A DNA stretch of 64,000 bases, taken from NCBI GenBank assembly GCA_038250905.1, contig JBBSBV010000025.1, positions 1 through 64,000 of the forward strand, in the 5' to 3' direction. The notes under the pieces are model-generated. The model made no database searches, had not been told where the DNA came from, and saw only the letters and a list, made by a program, of their open reading frames with translations. Shown here piece after piece: positions 32,980-43,279 of this stretch. Source of the DNA: JAENVU01 sp038250905 (GTDB lineage Bacteria > Actinomycetota > Acidimicrobiia > IMCC26256 > JAENVU01). Position numbers and translations under genes: made by a program. Every line of letters starts with the position of its first letter. Position 1 is the stretch's first letter.

Positions 32980-33807
32980 GTGGCTCGCCGTGCAGATCTC
33001 GCTGCCTTCCTCAAGGCCCGTCGTGCTGCGGTCGCGCCGGCCGACGTGGGACTGGCACCCGGCCTGCGCCGGCGGACTCCCGGTCTGCGCCGCGAGGAGG
33101 TGGCGCTCCTCGCCGGAGTCTCGGTCAGTTGGTACACGTGGCTGGAACAGGGCCGACCGATCAACGCCTCGGTCGACGTGCTCGACGCGTTGGCCCGCGC
33201 CCTGCGGTTGGACCCGGTGGAACGGGCGCACCTGCTCGAGTTGGCCGGCCACTCGGCGCGCCCGTCGATCGCGGTCGGCCGGGATGCGTGCCCGCCCGGT
33301 GTGGTGGAATTGCTCCGAGCCGTCGCGCCGGCTCCGGCCTACGCCATGGGACCACTGTGGGACCTGCTCGCGTGGAACGAACCGTTCGCGGTGCTGTTCC
33401 CCGACGTCGAACACCTCCCGGCCGAGGACCTCAACCTGGTCTGGTTGCTGTTCGGGAACGCAGAGGCCCGCGCCCTGAACGGCGAGTGGGAGGCCGAGGC
33501 GCGCCGGACGTTGTCGCAGTACCGCGCCGAGGTGGCACCGTTGCGGGACGACGCGACCGTCGCCGGATTGGTGGCGAGGCTGCAGGACGCGAGCGAGGAG
33601 TTCCGCGAGTGGTGGCCGCGGTACGACGTCGCCGGGTTCGAGTCGCACCGGCGGGTGTTCGACCATCCGGTCGCGGGCCGACTCGAGTTCGAGAGTGAGC
33701 AGCTGGTCCCGGCCGGGGCACCGGACGTGCGGATCGTGGTGCACCTGCCCGTGCCCGGCGACGACTCGGCGGAACGGCTCGCGGCGGTGGCCGATCCGCC
33801 CTCCTAG
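32980..33807 (+). CDS. XRE-type HTH regulator with MmyB-like ligand-binding domain
   Basis: A 275-residue regulator. The N-terminal HTH (about 30-75) contains LRREEVALLAGVSVSWYTWLEQGRPINAS, the typical signature of actinobacterial XRE/MmyB proteins. The C-terminal domain (~100-270) carries MGPLWDLLAWNEPFAVLF, NLVWLLF and the RRVFDHPVAGRLEFESEQL ending of the MmyB ligand domain, which binds fatty-acid-like ligands in characterised cases. It is the only clear transcription factor in the window. It is divergent from the aminotransferase, so it may control its neighbours. Start: six bases after CACAAT and at the first conserved residue. Confidence 0.92.
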   Translation: MARRADLAAFLKARRAAVAPADVGLAPGLRRRTPGLRREEVALLAGVSVSWYTWLEQGRPINASVDVLDALARALRLDPVERAHLLELAGHSARPSIAVGRDACPPGVVELLRAVAPAPAYAMGPLWDLLAWNEPFAVLFPDVEHLPAEDLNLVWLLFGNAEARALNGEWEAEARRTLSQYRAEVAPLRDDATVAGLVARLQDASEEFREWWPRYDVAGFESHRRVFDHPVAGRLEFESEQLVPAGAPDVRIVVHLPVPGDDSAERLAAVADPPS

Positions 33808-33835
33808 GCCGCCCGGTATACGGAATCCCCGCCAG

Positions 33836-33841
33836 TAGAGT
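33836..33841 (+). promoter_or_regulatory. -10 element, leaderless promoter of acyltransferase gene
   Basis: TAGAGT followed by seven bases and the ATG at 33849. Confidence 0.5.
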
Positions 33842-33848
33842 CGTCCTG

Positions 33849-35009
33849 ATGTCCGATTCGAGTCCCCGGCCGATCGGGGCCGCACCGCACCTTGCGGGAT
33901 TCGACGGTCTCCGGGCGATCGCGGTGGTGGCAGTGGCCGTGTACCACTTCATCCACCTGGTGCCGGTGTTCCCGACCTCGAACGGACACCCTTTTGCGAT
34001 CGGTGCCCAGCTGCGCGTGGGGGTGTGGATCTTCTTCGTGCTCTCGGGCTTCCTGCTCTACCGCCCGTACGCGATGGCCCACGCCGGTCAACGGCCCGAG
34101 CCGAACCTCGCTCGCTACGCCCGGTCCCGAGTACTACGGATCTGGCCGGCCTACGCGGTGGCGGTGCTCGTGCTCTCGTACGTGTGGCACCGAGTCGATG
34201 TCGGCGGCGCAAACGGTCTGCTCGTGCACCTCTCGCTGACCCAGAACTACATCCCGTCGCAGTTCTCCGCGCCCGGGTGGGGTGTGCTCGGCCCGGCCTG
34301 GAGCCTCGTGGTGGAGGTGGCGTTCTACGTGTCGCTCCCGCTGATGGCCTGGATCATCGGACGGGTGGCCGCGGACCGTGACGTCTGGCGGGCCGAGATC
34401 GGGTGTCTCGTCGCGCTGGCGGCCGGGGGAGTGGCGTGGCAGTTGGCGACGGTCGGCCACAAGCTCGGCGCCACGATGCTGCCCGGCTTCACCCCCACGT
34501 TCGCGATCGGTATGGCGTTCGCGGTCGGCGCGGTGCACGGTCGCGACTTCGGCCTCTCCTGGTTGGCCCGCCGCCCGTGGTTGTGCTGGGCCGGCGCGGT
34601 GGCCCTCGTGGTCGCGAAGGGCGTGATCGGCGGCCAGGACGGGTTCGAGCAGGGGTTCGGGGTGGGGAACCAGATCGTCTATGCGGCGATCGCCTTCCTC
34701 GCGGTGCTCCCCGCGGTGTTCGGGAGTCACGAGAGCAGCGGGAACCGGATGCTCCGTTCGCGGCCGTTCCACCTCATGGGCCTCATCAGCTACGGCGTGT
34801 TCCTGTGGTCGATCCCGATGACCGAGGTGGCCCAGCTGGAATGGATCGGTCCCGACATCACGGGCCGCAACTGGCTGGTCGCGGTCAGCGCGACCGCGGC
34901 GACGCTCGCAGTCGCGACCGCGAGTTGGTGGCTGGTCGAGCGCCCGGCGCTGCGGCTCAAGGACTGGCCCCGCAACCGCGTCCGCGCCGCATCGGGCGCC
35001 CGGGCCTAA
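33849..35009 (+). CDS. Acyltransferase 3 family membrane protein (OafA/YrhL-like)
   Basis: A 386-residue integral membrane O-acyltransferase with roughly ten transmembrane helices. The N-terminal signature AGFDGLRAIAVVAVAVYHF holds the catalytic-type histidine, followed by RVGVWIFFVLSGFLLYRPY and the arginine segment RYARSRVLRIWPAYAV. The central region has GPAWSLVVEVAFYVSLPL. These enzymes acetylate or acylate cell-surface glycans or lipids. Leaderless-type start. The stop overlaps the stop of the convergent D-aminoacylase-like gene by a few bases. Confidence 0.92.
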   Translation: MSDSSPRPIGAAPHLAGFDGLRAIAVVAVAVYHFIHLVPVFPTSNGHPFAIGAQLRVGVWIFFVLSGFLLYRPYAMAHAGQRPEPNLARYARSRVLRIWPAYAVAVLVLSYVWHRVDVGGANGLLVHLSLTQNYIPSQFSAPGWGVLGPAWSLVVEVAFYVSLPLMAWIIGRVAADRDVWRAEIGCLVALAAGGVAWQLATVGHKLGATMLPGFTPTFAIGMAFAVGAVHGRDFGLSWLARRPWLCWAGAVALVVAKGVIGGQDGFEQGFGVGNQIVYAAIAFLAVLPAVFGSHESSGNRMLRSRPFHLMGLISYGVFLWSIPMTEVAQLEWIGPDITGRNWLVAVSATAATLAVATASWWLVERPALRLKDWPRNRVRAASGARA

Positions 35010-36679
35010 CTCCGCAGTACCGAACCGGGGAGCCGGCCGAGCCCGTCGGCAGAGGGGACGCCGTCGACGCGGATCGGGATCCCGTTCACCACGGTGTGGG
35101 TCATGCCGGTCGGCTGGTCGGCGGTGAGGCGCTCACCGTTCGCCGGGAAGTCGCGGATGCGCCGCAGCGGTCCCGGTGCGACCGTCGCAGGAGCGAAGAC
35201 CGTGATGTCGGCGGCCATACCCACCTGGAGCTTGCCCCGCCCACCGTCGGCCGCGTCGAGGCCGTAGACGCCTGCGGGTTCGGCGGTGAGTTTGTGGACC
35301 GCCCGTTCGAGCGAGATCACTTCCTTCTCCCGTACCCAGTTGCCGAGCAGGTCGGTCGGGAGGCATGCGTCGCACAGCTGGCTCACGTGCGCGCCCGAGT
35401 CGGCCAGACCGAGGAGACAGCCTTCCTGCTGGAGCAGCCACGCGATCGCGTCCGGGTCGTTGTTGGCGAGCACACTGCGGAATCGGGTGGCCAGGTCTTC
35501 CTCCAACGCGAGGTCGAGCATGACATCGAGCGGGGTGCAGTCACGCTCGTGCGCGAGTTCGGCGACACGCCGGCCGATCAGCTCGGGGTGCTTGGCGGAT
35601 TCCGCCACTTCGAGCGCGCCCCAGTTGGGTCGGATCATGGTGCGCGTCTCGAGGTCTTCCAGTGCTGTGCGGCGCCATTCGGGGTCGCGGTACGCGGCGA
35701 GCCGGGTCTCCATCGGCGCGTTCATCAGCTGCGCGAACGCCGGCGCCATGTTGAACGTGAACGGCTCGCGCAGGTTCATCTGGAACGCCAGCACGCGCAC
35801 CGAGATCTGGGGCCAGACCTGCCCACCGGCCGCCCGGGCCGCGTCGTTGTCGGCGATGATCCTCTCGTGCCACGGGAAGCCCTTCACCGTGAGCAGTGCG
35901 GTCCAGGTGAGCGGACGCCCGATGCGCTGCTGCAAGCCGTACACGTCGGCGTGCTTGATCTTCTCGCCCGGCAGCAACGCCGCGACCCCTTTGTCGAGGT
36001 CGTGCAACGGTTGGAGGAGCGCCTCGAGTTCGGCGAGGTCGGCGCGGCGGCTCGGGACCGGGCGCCCGGCGTCGCCGTTGTGCGTCGCGGAAGAACTCGT
36101 GGCGAAGCCCATCGCGCCGGCGGTCATCGCCTCGCGGACCACAGCCTGCATCTCGGCGAGTTCCGACGGGTTCGGGTCCCGGTCGTAACCCTCCTCGCCC
36201 ATGACGAAGAGCCGCAACGCGGTATGGCCGATGTAGACGCCGTAGTTGAGCGCACTGCCGTGCCGGGCCACGGAGTCGAGGTACTCCGGGAAAGTCTCGA
36301 AGTCCCAGGGGATCCCGGCGGCGAGCGTGGCGAGGTCCATGTCCTCCACGTGCTGGAGGGTGCGGGCGAGGAGATCGCGGTGTTCGGGCCGGCACGGCGC
36401 GATCGAGAATCCGCAGTTGCCGGCGATCACCGAGGTGACGCCGTGGAAACTCGACGGGGTGAGCGCGGGGTCCCAGAACACCTGGGCGTCGTAGTGGGAG
36501 TGGATGTCGATGAAGCCCGGGGTCACGGCCTGACCCGCGGCGTCGAGAACCCGCTCACCGCTCAGGCCCGGGCCGATCTCGCTGATCCGGCCATCGGTGA
36601 CCGCGACGTCGGCGACCACGCCCGGTGCGCCCGTGCCGTCGATCACGGTGCCGCCTCGGATGACGATGTCCGCGCCCAT
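35006..36679 (-). CDS. D-aminoacylase family amidohydrolase (second copy)
   Basis: A 557-residue amidohydrolase-3 paralogue of the enzyme at 19152. Metal motif HSHYDAQ (His60, His62), cysteine Cys89 in AGNCGFSIAP, and ADSGAHVSQLCDACLP with the catalytic aspartate late in the chain. The two proteins share the sequence of blocks but are clearly diverged (for example VHTHFDGQITWDPQLTPSCW against IHSHYDAQVFWDPALTPSSF). GGGGGA-type ribosome-binding site and a TAACGT -10 box upstream fix the ATG. Having two such paralogues 16 kb apart suggests distinct substrates. Confidence 0.88.
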   Translation of the reverse strand: MGADIVIRGGTVIDGTGAPGVVADVAVTDGRISEIGPGLSGERVLDAAGQAVTPGFIDIHSHYDAQVFWDPALTPSSFHGVTSVIAGNCGFSIAPCRPEHRDLLARTLQHVEDMDLATLAAGIPWDFETFPEYLDSVARHGSALNYGVYIGHTALRLFVMGEEGYDRDPNPSELAEMQAVVREAMTAGAMGFATSSSATHNGDAGRPVPSRRADLAELEALLQPLHDLDKGVAALLPGEKIKHADVYGLQQRIGRPLTWTALLTVKGFPWHERIIADNDAARAAGGQVWPQISVRVLAFQMNLREPFTFNMAPAFAQLMNAPMETRLAAYRDPEWRRTALEDLETRTMIRPNWGALEVAESAKHPELIGRRVAELAHERDCTPLDVMLDLALEEDLATRFRSVLANNDPDAIAWLLQQEGCLLGLADSGAHVSQLCDACLPTDLLGNWVREKEVISLERAVHKLTAEPAGVYGLDAADGGRGKLQVGMAADITVFAPATVAPGPLRRIRDFPANGERLTADQPTGMTHTVVNGIPIRVDGVPSADGLGRLPGSVLRS

Positions 36680-36755
36680 GCTTCCCCCTGTGCCGGTGCC
36701 GGTCGCAGCACGTTACCGCCGCGTTCCCACGGTGGGCGGCGGAGGCCGAGTAGCA

Positions 36756-37358
36756 ATGGCCCCCATGTCACGCCGCGCCCAGGTCCTCGCCGTCGGGGGC
36801 ATCGTCGGCCCCGCGGCGTTCGTCGGGACCTGGGCGATCGCGGGCGCGACGACCCCGGGGTACTCGTTCGTGTCCAACGCGATCAGCGACCTCGCGGCCG
36901 TCGACGCGTCCACCCGCGCGGCCATGACGACCGCCCTCGTCGTCGACGGTCTCGGGATCATCAGTTTCGGACTCGCGTGCCGCGAGGTCCTCGACGGCAA
37001 GGCGTGGATCGCGGCGGTGATCACCGGCGCGGGGACGTTGGGAGTCGCGGCATCGCCGCTGCGGGGTTGGACCGGTGATCAGGTCCACGCGGCATTTGCC
37101 GGGGTGAGCTACGCGGCGACCTCGGTCCTGCCGTTGCTCGCCGCCGCACCCCTCGCCCGGGCCGGACACCCGAAATGGGCCCGAACCTCGGTGATGGCGG
37201 GGGTCACCTCCGCGGTCACGCTGCTGGCGAGCACGGCCGGTCCGGCCCACGGGCTGTTCCAACGGCTCGGCCTCACCACCGCCGACGTCTGGATCGCCGC
37301 TGCCGCAGTGGCCATAGCGAGTTGCCGCCTCCCGACGCCCTCGCTTCGGTCCCGCTGA
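36756..37358 (+). CDS. DUF998 family membrane protein
   Basis: A ~200-residue membrane protein with about six hydrophobic helices: VLAVGGIVGPAAFVGTWAIAG, then TTPGYSFVSNAISDLAA, the signature of DUF998 proteins, and helices around LGIISFGLACREVL, AGTLGVAASPL, VSYAATSVLPLLAAAPLA and TSVMAGVTSAVTLLA. The function is unknown. GGAGG at 36741-36745 lies ten bases before the ATG at 36756; the ATG at 36765 is an alternative. An upstream extension to 36597 would cover the divergent amidohydrolase and is rejected. A hairpin follows the stop. Confidence 0.8.
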   Translation: MAPMSRRAQVLAVGGIVGPAAFVGTWAIAGATTPGYSFVSNAISDLAAVDASTRAAMTTALVVDGLGIISFGLACREVLDGKAWIAAVITGAGTLGVAASPLRGWTGDQVHAAFAGVSYAATSVLPLLAAAPLARAGHPKWARTSVMAGVTSAVTLLASTAGPAHGLFQRLGLTTADVWIAAAAVAIASCRLPTPSLRSR

Positions 37359-37368
37359 CACGCGGATA

Positions 37369-37388
37369 GGGGCGTTCCGTGACGCCCC
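37369..37388 (+). terminator. Hairpin terminator-like element before typA
   Basis: GGGGCGT (37369-37375) pairs exactly with ACGCCCC (37382-37388) across a six-base loop, eleven bases after the DUF998 stop. Confidence 0.5.
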
Positions 37389-37436
37389 CGTGAGCGCGGG
37401 GAGCGTCGCGAGTCCCGAGGGAGTCCCCGAAACCGG

Positions 37437-37442
37437 TACACT
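37437..37442 (+). promoter_or_regulatory. -10 element of typA promoter
   Basis: TACACT, about 30 bases before the ATG at 37472, giving a normal leader with a GGAGAAG ribosome-binding site. Confidence 0.45.
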
Positions 37443-37471
37443 TGGTCTTCCCCCTCCCCGGAGAAGCTTGT

Positions 37472-39313
<1,842 letters not shown>

Positions 39314-39320
39314 GCCGACG

Positions 39321-39833
39321 GTGTCCAATGCCGAATGGTTCCTCACGACCGAGCGGCTCCTGGTGCGGGGGTTCACCCTCGACGATCTCGACGAGTTCCA
39401 CGCGTACCGCAACGATCCTGACGTCGCCCGCTGGCAGGGGTGGGGCGTGCCGTACTCACGTGAGGCGGCCGAGGCGCTCGTGTACGAGATGGCGATCTCG
39501 GAGCTGTTCCGGCCCGGTGCGTGGACCCAACTCGCGCTCGAACGCAAGGACGAGATCGGACTGATCGGCGATATCGGCGTCCGGCGGGAACCGGTGGAGC
39601 CGACCGCCGAGGTGGGGATCACCCTCGCCGCGGCCGTCCAGGGGCAGGGCTACGCCACCGAAGCCCTCGATGCCGTGGTGGACGACCTCTTCCGCACGCT
39701 GACCCTCGCCCGGGTGATCGCCATCGTCGACGTGGAGAACGCGCCGGTGCGGCGACTGCTGGACCGCACCGGATTCACGGTGGTCGCGCAGGACGGCGAC
39801 GAGTTGATCTTCTCGCGTCGCGCCGAGCGCTGA
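39321..39833 (+). CDS. GNAT family N-acetyltransferase (RimJ/RimL-like)
   Basis: A 170-residue acetyltransferase. The N-terminal LTTERLLVRGFTLDDLDEFHAYRNDPDVARWQGWG is typical of the RimJ/RimL or spermidine-type subgroup. The acetyl-CoA-binding motif region is EVGITLAAAVQGQGYATEALDAVVDDLF, and the end NAPVRRLLDRTGFTVVAQ completes the fold. Targets may be protein N-termini or small amines. The GTG start lies seven bases after typA, so the genes are likely cotranscribed. Confidence 0.9.
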   Translation: MSNAEWFLTTERLLVRGFTLDDLDEFHAYRNDPDVARWQGWGVPYSREAAEALVYEMAISELFRPGAWTQLALERKDEIGLIGDIGVRREPVEPTAEVGITLAAAVQGQGYATEALDAVVDDLFRTLTLARVIAIVDVENAPVRRLLDRTGFTVVAQDGDELIFSRRAER

Positions 39834-39835
39834 AG

Positions 39836-39850
39836 GTCGCCGGCGGCGAC
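39836..39850 (+). terminator. Hairpin after the GNAT gene
   Basis: GTCGCC-GGC-GGCGAC, perfect 6-bp stem with a three-base loop, two bases past the GNAT stop. Confidence 0.4.
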
Positions 39851-39888
39851 AACGTCCGGCCCGGTTCGGCGCGAGTCGGGGCGTCTGT

Positions 39889-39894
39889 CATCCT
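39889..39894 (+). promoter_or_regulatory. -10-like element before hypothetical gene
   Basis: CATCCT followed by six bases and the ATG at 39901; same spacing as other leaderless starts. Confidence 0.35.
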
Positions 39895-39900
39895 GGGCCC

Positions 39901-40662
39901 ATGCAGTCGGGATCATCGGTACGCCTCCACCGTCGGAAGTTGTTCCTCGACGGCGCTCCGTGGTCGGTGCTCGCGCCCCGACCGACCGATGTCTCCCGCT
40001 ACGCGACCGTGCGCGTGGAGGACCGCTGGCAGCTGGACTGCGACCTCGCCAGCCTCGACGACCTCGCCCACATGGTCTGGGCCACCGCGTTCCAGAACCA
40101 GGCCCGTACGATGATCCTCTTCGATCAGCCTTCGCTGCTCCCGCCGGTGGCCGACGAACCGGAGTCGATCCCGTTCGTGTTGGCCCCGGCCGAACTCGAC
40201 GAGCCCACGGCCGCGGTGCTCGATGCACTGTGCGCCGAACTGCCGTTGACCCGGCCGTCGGAGGGGACCGTCCGGCTCCGCACCGCGGGCCTGGACCGAG
40301 CTCTGCTCGCGCCGGGCGCGTTCGTAGCCAAGGAAGCGGCCGCCGAGGACGCCGTGCCGTGGGATGCAACGCAGTGGAACCACTGGGTCACCGAGGTCTC
40401 CGGCGTGCTGCGGATCATGGCCCCGGCTCCCGTCCTGCGTGCCTACGCGCTCGCGGCGGCGGAGATCGGCAGCCTGGCATGGGGGAGTGCCGACGGTGAA
40501 GCGGCATCGACCCTGGCGCACGAGTTCGTGTGCTTCGACCGGTCGATCGTCCGCCGCTCCGAGGAACTGCGGGCATACCGCGAGGCCGAGTTCCCCGGAC
40601 GCGCCCACGCCGATCTCACCGCCGCCGACCGCCGACGCCTCTGGGACTTCACGCAGCGCTGA
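39901..40662 (+). CDS. Conserved-looking soluble protein of unknown function
   Basis: A 253-residue soluble protein with no signal peptide or membrane segment; I do not recognise its family. It opens with QSGSSVRLHRRKLFLDGAPW, has an acidic middle (PESIPFVLAPAELDEPTAAVL) and a helical C-terminal half (LRAYALAAAEIGSLAWG, STLAHEFVCFDRSIVRRSEELRAYREAEFP). Codon usage matches that of its neighbours, so it is a genuine gene. Its context is between a GNAT gene and an alcohol dehydrogenase with its own regulated promoter, giving no functional clue. Confidence 0.65.
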   Translation: MQSGSSVRLHRRKLFLDGAPWSVLAPRPTDVSRYATVRVEDRWQLDCDLASLDDLAHMVWATAFQNQARTMILFDQPSLLPPVADEPESIPFVLAPAELDEPTAAVLDALCAELPLTRPSEGTVRLRTAGLDRALLAPGAFVAKEAAAEDAVPWDATQWNHWVTEVSGVLRIMAPAPVLRAYALAAAEIGSLAWGSADGEAASTLAHEFVCFDRSIVRRSEELRAYREAEFPGRAHADLTAADRRRLWDFTQR

Positions 40663-40669
40663 CCGATAG

Positions 40670-40698
40670 TTGACGTGCGTGTCAGGTTGGGACACGCT
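40670..40698 (+). promoter_or_regulatory. -35/-10 promoter of MDR dehydrogenase
   Basis: TTGACG (40670-40675), 17-base spacer, CACGCT (40693-40698), then six bases to the ATG at 40705. This is the clearest consensus-like promoter in the window and supports the leaderless start. Confidence 0.6.
40671..40684. promoter_or_regulatory. Palindromic operator candidate TGAC-N6-GTCA (site 7)
   Basis: TGACGTGCGTGTCA followed by GG, overlapping the -35 of the MDR dehydrogenase promoter. Nearly identical to sites 5 and 6. Confidence 0.62.
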
Positions 40699-40704
40699 GC
40701 GCCC

Positions 40705-41763
40705 ATGATTCCTGAGCGCCTGATACCCGACACGATGCGGGCTGCGGTCTACAAGGGCAACCAGACGATCGAGGTCGAGGACTACCCGACCCCCACGGTC
40801 GGACCCGACGACGTGCTCCTCGAGGTCAGCCACTGCGGGGTGTGCGGTTCCGACATCCACTTCGTCCTGGAGGGCTGGTCGGCGCCGAACCGGGTCCACG
40901 GTCACGAGTACAGCGGCACCGTCGTGGCGGTGGGCGATGCCGTCACCCGATGGTCCGTCGGCGATTCCGTGGTGGGTGGGCCCTCGGTTCGCTGCGGGGA
41001 GTGCGAATACTGCCGAGGCGGCCGGCCCAACCTCTGCACCGGGCGCGGCTCGGTGGGCACCGGCGAGTGGCAGGGTGCGTTCGCCGACTACATGCGCGTT
41101 CCCGAGGGCGAGTTGTTGCGCCTCCCCGACGGCCTGAGTCTGCGGGAGGCGGCGCTCACCGAACCGCTCGCCGTCGCGCTCCACGGCATCACCCGCGCCG
41201 GTGTGCGACCGGGTGAGCGCGTGCTCATCACCGGGGGCGGCCCGATCGGTGCCCTGAGCGCGGCCGCGCTCATCCATCGCGGGATCACCGATGTGGTGGT
41301 GAGTGAGCCGTCGCCCGTGCGACGAGCGTTGTGTGCCCGGCTGGGCGCGACGGTGGTGGAGCCCGGCGACCTGCAGACGCCACCGATGCCCGACGCGATC
41401 ATCGACAATCCGTTCCACGTGGCGCTCGAGTGTTCCGGGCACGCAGTCGCGATGGAGCAGTGCCTCGGTCAGCTCGCGCGGACCGGACGGCTGGTCCTGG
41501 TGGGTGCCGGAATCAAGCCGCCGCGGTTCGATCCCAATCGCATCCTCCTGAACGAACTCTCGATCACCGGCGCGTTCTGTTACGACGCCGACGGGTTCGA
41601 ACGCGCGCTCGAGATGCTCGCCACTCCGGGGTTCCCCACCGACGTGCTCATCGAACCCGACGACGTCGGCCTGGACGAACTCCGGGATGCCATCGGTCGC
41701 CTCGGTGCGGGTGACGTCCCCGCCAAGGTCGTGGTGGCCCCGGCTCGAGGAAGACAGTCATGA
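40705..41763 (+). CDS. Zinc-dependent alcohol dehydrogenase (MDR family)
   Basis: A 352-residue medium-chain dehydrogenase. Catalytic zinc ligands are Cys44 (HCGVCGSD) and His67 (HGHEYSG); the structural zinc site has Cys97, Cys100, Cys103 and Cys111 (CGECEYCRGGRPNLC). The NAD-binding segment is ITGGGPIGALSAAAL. It resembles sorbitol/threonine dehydrogenase-like alcohol dehydrogenases. Start at 40705 is chosen from the promoter geometry; an upstream GTG at 40675 lies inside the operator, and MRAAVYKG (Met11) is an alternative. Followed by a short overlapping open frame, then a VOC protein and an LLM flavoenzyme, probably one operon. Confidence 0.92.
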   Translation: MIPERLIPDTMRAAVYKGNQTIEVEDYPTPTVGPDDVLLEVSHCGVCGSDIHFVLEGWSAPNRVHGHEYSGTVVAVGDAVTRWSVGDSVVGGPSVRCGECEYCRGGRPNLCTGRGSVGTGEWQGAFADYMRVPEGELLRLPDGLSLREAALTEPLAVALHGITRAGVRPGERVLITGGGPIGALSAAALIHRGITDVVVSEPSPVRRALCARLGATVVEPGDLQTPPMPDAIIDNPFHVALECSGHAVAMEQCLGQLARTGRLVLVGAGIKPPRFDPNRILLNELSITGAFCYDADGFERALEMLATPGFPTDVLIEPDDVGLDELRDAIGRLGAGDVPAKVVVAPARGRQS

Positions 41764-41819
41764 GTGAGGCGTTCAGCGCTGCGAACTGGAACGGCACGCG
41801 CCGAGAGGGAGAACGATGA
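41760..41819 (+). CDS. 19-codon coupled micro-ORF
   Basis: An ATG overlapping the alcohol dehydrogenase stop (ATGA) opens a 19-residue frame (MSEAFSAANWNGTRREGER) whose TGA overlaps the ATG of the VOC gene. It fills the whole 52-base gap and would keep ribosomes moving between the two genes. It may be a coupling leader or a remnant of a lost gene; expression is unproven. Confidence 0.3.
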   Translation: MSEAFSAANWNGTRREGER

Positions 41820-42250
41820 GTACCGGAACGCGTGCGCCGCGGTTCAACCACGTGGCGATGAGTGTCCCGTCGGCGCTCCTCGGGGCCGAGGGCCGTTCGG
41901 AGTTGACGGCGTTCTACGGTGACGTGTTCGGTTGGAACGAGTTGCCCACCGAAACCGTCGACGGCCAGAAGTTGGTCTTCGGCGTGCACACGATCGAGCA
42001 GTTCGTCTTCCTCATCGCGGACGAGCCGCCGATGACCTGCCCGCGGCTCGACCACTTCGGTCTGAGTGTGGGCACCGAGGCCGATCTCGACGCGGTGTTG
42101 GCAAAGGCGAAGGCGTGGCAGGCACGCGACGACCGCGTCGACGTCATCGACAAGAAGACCGAGGATCACGGGATGCTCGCCATCACGTCGATCTACGTCG
42201 GCTATCTCCTGCCGATGATGGTGGAGATCCAGTGGTGGGAATACCGGTGA
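41816..42250 (+). CDS. VOC (glyoxalase/dioxygenase) superfamily protein
   Basis: A 144-residue vicinal-oxygen-chelate fold protein. The two beta-alpha-beta-beta-beta modules begin at PRFNHVAMSVPSAL (with a metal-type His14-like position) and LDHFGLSVGTEADLDAVL, and the end is IYVGYLLPMMVEIQWWEYR with the terminal glutamate common as a metal ligand. Function could be a lyase, isomerase or dioxygenase acting on a small hydrophobic compound. A GAGAGGGAG ribosome-binding site precedes the ATG. Its stop overlaps the start of the LLM gene (GTGA). Confidence 0.85.
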   Translation: MSTGTRAPRFNHVAMSVPSALLGAEGRSELTAFYGDVFGWNELPTETVDGQKLVFGVHTIEQFVFLIADEPPMTCPRLDHFGLSVGTEADLDAVLAKAKAWQARDDRVDVIDKKTEDHGMLAITSIYVGYLLPMMVEIQWWEYR

Positions 42251-43224
42251 GTGCGCTGCGCTGGGGCGCGTTCGTCCCGCAGGGGTGGAAGCTCGAGTAC
42301 TCCGGCTGGAGTGCAGAAGCCGCCTGGTCCCGTTCGGTGGAGTTGGCCCGGCTGGCCGAACGCGTCGGCTACGACCACCTGTGGGTCTACGACCACGTGG
42401 AGACGGTGCCGCGACGCGAAGCCACCCACTGTTTCGAGGCGTTCACGATGCTCGCGGCGTTGAGTCAGGTGACCGAGCGCGCGGAACTCGGTCAGCTCGT
42501 CACCTGTTCCAACTACCGCAACCCCGGCCTCCTCGCGAAGGAGGCGGCGTGCGTCGACGTGTTCTCGGGTGGCAGGCTCATTCTCGGACTCGGTGCCGGC
42601 TGGTACGAGCGTGAGTACGAGGCGTACGACTACGAGTTCCGGCCGGCGCGCGAGCGGCTCGCGATCCTCGACGAGACCATCCAGGTCATCCCGCGGCTGT
42701 GGTCGGAGGAGACGGTCGACTTCGCCGGCGAGTTCGTGAAGTTCGACGGGGCGTACTGCGATCCGAAGCCGGTGCGTTCGCCCCGTCCCCCGATCTGGGT
42801 CGGTGGGGGCGGCGAGAAGGTGACGTTACGGATCGCGGCGCGCCATGCCGACGCCACCAACTGGCAGGTCGGGCTGACCGACTTCGTCCACAAGTCCGGG
42901 GTGCTCGCGGGTCATTGCGCCGACGTGGGTCGCGAGTTCGAGACGATCACCCGCACCCACGGACCGGACTGCGCACTCTTCGACTCCGAGGCCGACCTCC
43001 AACGCTGGATGGACTCGCCGACGGGCGGTTCACTGTGGGGGCGCGGTGAGCCGGAGGACTACGTGCGGGACAACTTCGTGGGGACGGTCGACCAGGTCAC
43101 CGAGAAGGTGCAGGGCTTCGTCGACGCCGGCTGTCGCGAGTTCGTCCTGTGGTTCCGGGACTTCCCCTCGAGTGAGAGCATGGAACGGTTCCGGGCCGAG
43201 GTCGTCCCGGGCGTCAGCGCCTGA
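42247..43224 (+). CDS. LLM class F420-dependent oxidoreductase
   Basis: A 325-residue luciferase-like flavoenzyme of the F420 type. It has MSALRWGAFVPQGWKLEYSG, YDHLWVYDHVETVP, GQLVTCSNYRNPGLLAKEAACVDVFSGGRLILGLGAGWYEREY and LWSEETVDFAGEFVKF, standard for this family. The GTG overlaps the VOC stop and marks the start of homology. It is distinct from the LLM protein at 2575 (longer, with the tail YVRDNFVGTVDQVTEKVQGFVDAGCREFVLWF). With the alcohol dehydrogenase and VOC genes it may form a short catabolic operon controlled by operator site 7. A stem-loop follows. Confidence 0.9.
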   Translation: MSALRWGAFVPQGWKLEYSGWSAEAAWSRSVELARLAERVGYDHLWVYDHVETVPRREATHCFEAFTMLAALSQVTERAELGQLVTCSNYRNPGLLAKEAACVDVFSGGRLILGLGAGWYEREYEAYDYEFRPARERLAILDETIQVIPRLWSEETVDFAGEFVKFDGAYCDPKPVRSPRPPIWVGGGGEKVTLRIAARHADATNWQVGLTDFVHKSGVLAGHCADVGREFETITRTHGPDCALFDSEADLQRWMDSPTGGSLWGRGEPEDYVRDNFVGTVDQVTEKVQGFVDAGCREFVLWFRDFPSSESMERFRAEVVPGVSA

Positions 43225-43236
43225 ACCGACGGTCGT

Positions 43237-43259
43237 GCCGCCGACGCCCGGTTGGCGGC
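43237..43259 (+). terminator. GC-rich stem-loop after the LLM gene
   Basis: A nine-pair stem (43237-43245 with 43251-43259, one G-T pair) and a five-base loop lie 12 bases past the LLM stop and just before the envelope locus. This is the likely boundary between the two regions. Confidence 0.5.
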
Positions 43260-43279
43260 CGGTACGCTCAACGACCCGC

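Noticed and set aside
34403..37078. 891-codon plus-strand frame
   Set aside because: Runs out of frame through the acyltransferase gene and antisense through the second D-aminoacylase; no coherent protein.
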